Source: Semisulcospira habei (Eukaryota; Mollusca; Gastropoda; Semisulcospiridae). From it: 64,000 bases of DNA. How positions within the stretch are numbered: the stretch's first letter is position 1; the number at the start of each line of letters is the position of its first letter. Positions 61,430-64,000 of this stretch are shown here, piece by piece. The stretch is taken from positions 235,163,318 to 235,227,317 of the forward strand of contig BTPG01000004.1 in assembly GCA_036245525.1 (NCBI GenBank), in the 5' to 3' direction. Below the pieces are notes generated by a model. That model had not been told where the DNA came from. It made no database searches and saw only the letters and a list, made by a program, of their open reading frames with translations. A program made the translations under genes and the position numbers.

Positions 61430-62600
61430 TGTAGCAGGGGAGATAATTTAGCTCATTGTTCTAGTACAGTAGTACCCATTTCCCCCAGCACGCCCGCAGG
61501 CCCGGTAGTTAGCAATGCTGCTGGTGCCAGAGCGAGTAATACGTCAGCCAATCGGCGAAAGGCACGCCGAACACACCCCTAGGGGTGTGGGGTATAAATA
61601 GCGGTGCCTAGCGAGGGCGAGCAGGCTTTCCCGCAAGGGAAGACTGTTCTGCGAAGAACATTAAATAGTAGTAAGACTTCCCGCAAGAGAAGACTGTTCT
61701 GTAGAGAACATTAGTAAGTTAGAACCCCTTTTAGGAACACTGTCCTGCAACGGACATACTGTAATTATTTAAGTAGATAACTTAAGTGCCTATAGTTGAG
61801 TGAGTTAGGGTCCTATAGAACTTGGTATTATAACTTAGGTTTTACTTGGGTCAGTTATTACGTCTAGTGTGTAGGCTAGCATGGTTTTGGGTGCTTAGAG
61901 TCTAATGAGTAGGTAAGCATAGCTATGATTTTAGGTGTCTTATGAGCGTCTGTATTATTGTGTTTTGTTTTGTGGTACAATGAATGGCTTCCGATATGAC
62001 TGATATGTTGATTGATAATGAAATGAATGTACTGTAAATAAACCTAAAGCACTTATAGAAATCTCATCACTGAGAGTCAGAGATTGATGATGAATGCGAG
62101 AACGGATGCGAGTCAGTACTGATGTTTGTACACGTTTCAGTGTGTGATGATGGCAGCGCAAGAGTGTGTGTGTACCTGTGTGTGTGTGTGAGACTGAGAA
62201 CATGCTGAGAGTTTGTTAACGTTCTTAGCTTATCAGTTTAGTGTGGCACACATGGCAATGCACGCACAGTCACTACTCGATCATATCAACTAGGGTTTCG
62301 CTGGATACTGTGGTAGGTCCATTGCGCGATTTGGTATTTTGAACACAACGCGAGGCAGACACACATATTTTGTGAGTGCGCATGCGAGACCAGTGTAAAA
62401 GACTTGAAGATTACACTCCACAGCAATCTCCAGACCCTTCCCTAAACCGAAAAAGGGAACGGACTTAAAAGGTGGCTAAAACTGAACTAGACGGGCATTA
62501 CTGGACTTGTACGTTGGATGGGCAGTCCATTGAGGTCTGACCATCTAATACACAAGCCAGCCAGGCTAGTTGAAGCTAGCTAACCAGAAGTCCGGTTACA
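61430..62600 (+). repeat. Element B 3' LTR (1171 bp)
   Basis: Near-identical to 52601-53766, with TATA at 61593 and AATAAA at 62037. Followed by CTCT. Confidence 0.95.
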
Positions 62601-62834
62601 CTCTAAAGTTGACACAGACCGTATCACTGATATTCACCCCGAGTATTTCACAAATACTGACAGCTGAACTTCGTCCAATCTTTATATGTACTTTATAAAT
62701 CGCCATGCCTTTTTTCCCATCCACTGTCACCATTGTGCCGTTCTCTCCTTCTGCCCAACAGATAACGATGACAAAATGACGTAATAGCCCAGACGGACGT
62801 AGGAAGTTTACTGCACCACACCGTGACGTCTGAC

Positions 62835-63335
62835 GGCTAGATGAATCTTTGGTACACACCATGGCAGTGTGGTTCTGAAAGCTGGGGAGACTATTGGTTT
62901 GACTGCTAGAGGAAACTTTGGTACACACCATGGCAGTGTGGTTCTGAAAGCTGGGGAGACTATTGGTTTGACTGCTAGAGGAAACGTTGGTACACACCAT
63001 GGCAGTGTGGTTCTGAAAGCTGGGGAGACTATTGGTTTGACTGCTAGAGGAAACTTTGGTACACACCATGGCAGCGTGGTTCTGAAAGCTGGGGAGACTA
63101 TTGGTTTGACTGCTAGAGGAAACTTTGGTACACACCATGGCAGCGTGGTTCTGAAAGCTGGGGAGACTATTGGTTTGACTGCTAGAGGAAACGTTGGTAC
63201 ACACCATGGCCGTGTGGTTCTGAAAGCTGGTGAGACTATTGGTTTGACTGCTAGAGGAAACGTTGGTACACACCATGGCAGTGTGGTTCTGAAAGATGCG
63301 GAGACTAATGGTTTGACTGCTAGAGGAAACGTTGG
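62835..63335. repeat. 69-bp minisatellite, seven copies
   Basis: Unit GGTACACACCATGGCAGTGT followed by GGTTCTGAAAGCTGGGGAGA and CTATTGGTTTGACTGCTAGA, spacing exactly 69 bp from 62851. Open in several frames on both strands (23-residue repeat); probably not coding. Confidence 0.92.
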
Positions 63336-63585
63336 TAGAAGAGGAGCCCCTATTATGAAACACATTGCTTCCGGCGAAACGGAAGAACTTTTCGCACGTT
63401 TACTGACCTACGTAACCTTGACCTTTTATGGAGGTCAGCGCAAGTGACCATCAAAGCTATTGTCAAATAGAATCACTGTGTCAAATTAGAAGTCTGTGTT
63501 TCTGATGGTCTCTCAGAAATTCAAAATGATAAAATCTGTCACAATTGGATATTCACAGGATGATGGAGGGGTGGATCAATAGAGG
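63336..63585. other. No recognised feature
   Basis: Unique sequence between two repeat blocks. Confidence 0.4.
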
Positions 63586-63913
63586 ACCAATGGCGGATGA
63601 CTCATTATATTTAACTCACTTTCAATCTTAAATAAGCCGATAGTGTGTGCTAACCATCTCTCATGTTACAACATCAACAACCCTTTCGTATTTTAGAGCC
63701 AGTATTTTCAATTACCAATGGCGGATGACTCATTACAACATCAACAACCCTTTCGTATTTTAGAGCCAGTATTTTCAATTACCAATGGCGGATGACTCAT
63801 TATATTTAACTCACTTTCAATCTTAAATAAGCCGATAATGTGTGCTAACCATCTCTCAAGTTACAACATCAACAACCCTTTCGTATTTTAGAGCCAGTAT
63901 TTTCAATTACCTC
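63586..63913. repeat. Mosaic tandem duplication
   Basis: ACCAATGGCGGATGACTCAT occurs at about 63588, 63713 and 63781, and ACAACATCAACAACCCTTTC at about 63669, 63737 and 63864. The units have different lengths because the second lacks the TATATTTAACTCACTTTC segment. Confidence 0.85.
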
Positions 63914-63962
63914 ACGTCATTATCTTAATACTTTCACTGCGACCCTATAATACTCAAATACT

Positions 63963-63964
<2 letters not shown>

Positions 63965-64000
<36 letters not shown>
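63965..64000. repeat. (GT)n microsatellite at window end
   Basis: GT dinucleotide run continuing to the last base of the window. Confidence 0.95.

Larger units (their letters stand above)
52601..62600 (+). mobile_element. Ty3/Gypsy LTR retrotransposon, apparently intact (element B)
   Basis: Ten kilobases with LTRs of 1166 and 1171 bp that are nearly identical, 4-bp target duplication CTCT (52597-52600, 62601-62604), tRNA-His-type primer site, gag, -1 frameshift site, full-length pol (PR-RT-RH-IN), an extra zinc-finger ORF, a 1.7-kb non-coding stretch and a polypurine tract. No frame break in gag or pol, so insertion was recent. Confidence 0.95.

Overview
The window looks like repeat-dense nuclear DNA from a marine invertebrate, most likely a gastropod or other mollusc. 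This is inferred from the mix of SjR2-like RTE and L2-like LINEs, a Polinton/Maverick, Ty3/Gypsy elements, long (CA/GT)n runs and many minisatellites. No bacterial or phage genes and no ordinary host gene were recognised. A 500-base N gap sits at 36001-36500.

Layout. 1-12.9 kb: a 51-bp minisatellite, a broken RTE LINE joined to an L2-like 3' fragment, then 21-, 51- and 44-bp arrays and a (GT)n run. 13.1-29.5 kb: a nearly complete Polinton with ~1 kb inverted termini, encoding a packaging ATPase, protein-primed PolB (split by one frame break), a retroviral-type integrase, a probable double-jelly-roll major capsid protein, a candidate minor capsid protein and eight further small or membrane proteins. 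29.5-40.2 kb: a tandem array touching the Polinton flank, five copies of a short perfect hairpin carried in TTAA-associated MITE-like elements, decayed LINE pieces, the gap, and a palindrome. 40.2-43.9 kb: a spliced THAP + DDE_Tnp_4 transposase gene on the minus strand whose third exon is split by a 594-bp foldback element with an 11-bp target-site duplication. 44.1-44.6 kb: a fragment of a second Polinton. 46.0-52.2 kb: a LINE split by a Gypsy-type LTR element (46549-51464, TSD AAAAC) with gag, protease, RT and RNase H but no visible integrase. 52.6-62.6 kb: a second, apparently intact Ty3/Gypsy element (TSD CTCT) with a canonical G GGA AAC frameshift site at the gag stop and an extra C2H2 zinc-finger ORF behind a splice-acceptor-like sequence. 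62.6-64 kb: more tandem repeats.

How the parts work together. The Polinton genes fit a virus-like cycle: PolB copies from the inverted termini, the ATPase packages, the capsid proteins build a shell and the integrase inserts the DNA. Most of its genes start directly behind an A-rich ATAAAAA-type motif, and divergent pairs share 23-41 bp. Comparing its ~208-aa gene with the 44-kb relic shows that purifying selection switches to the -1 frame at an A-run, revealing a hidden C-terminal tail ending in a PPxY motif. This tail, the zinc-finger ORF of the second Gypsy element, the foldback insertion and the shared hairpin are the most notable observations.
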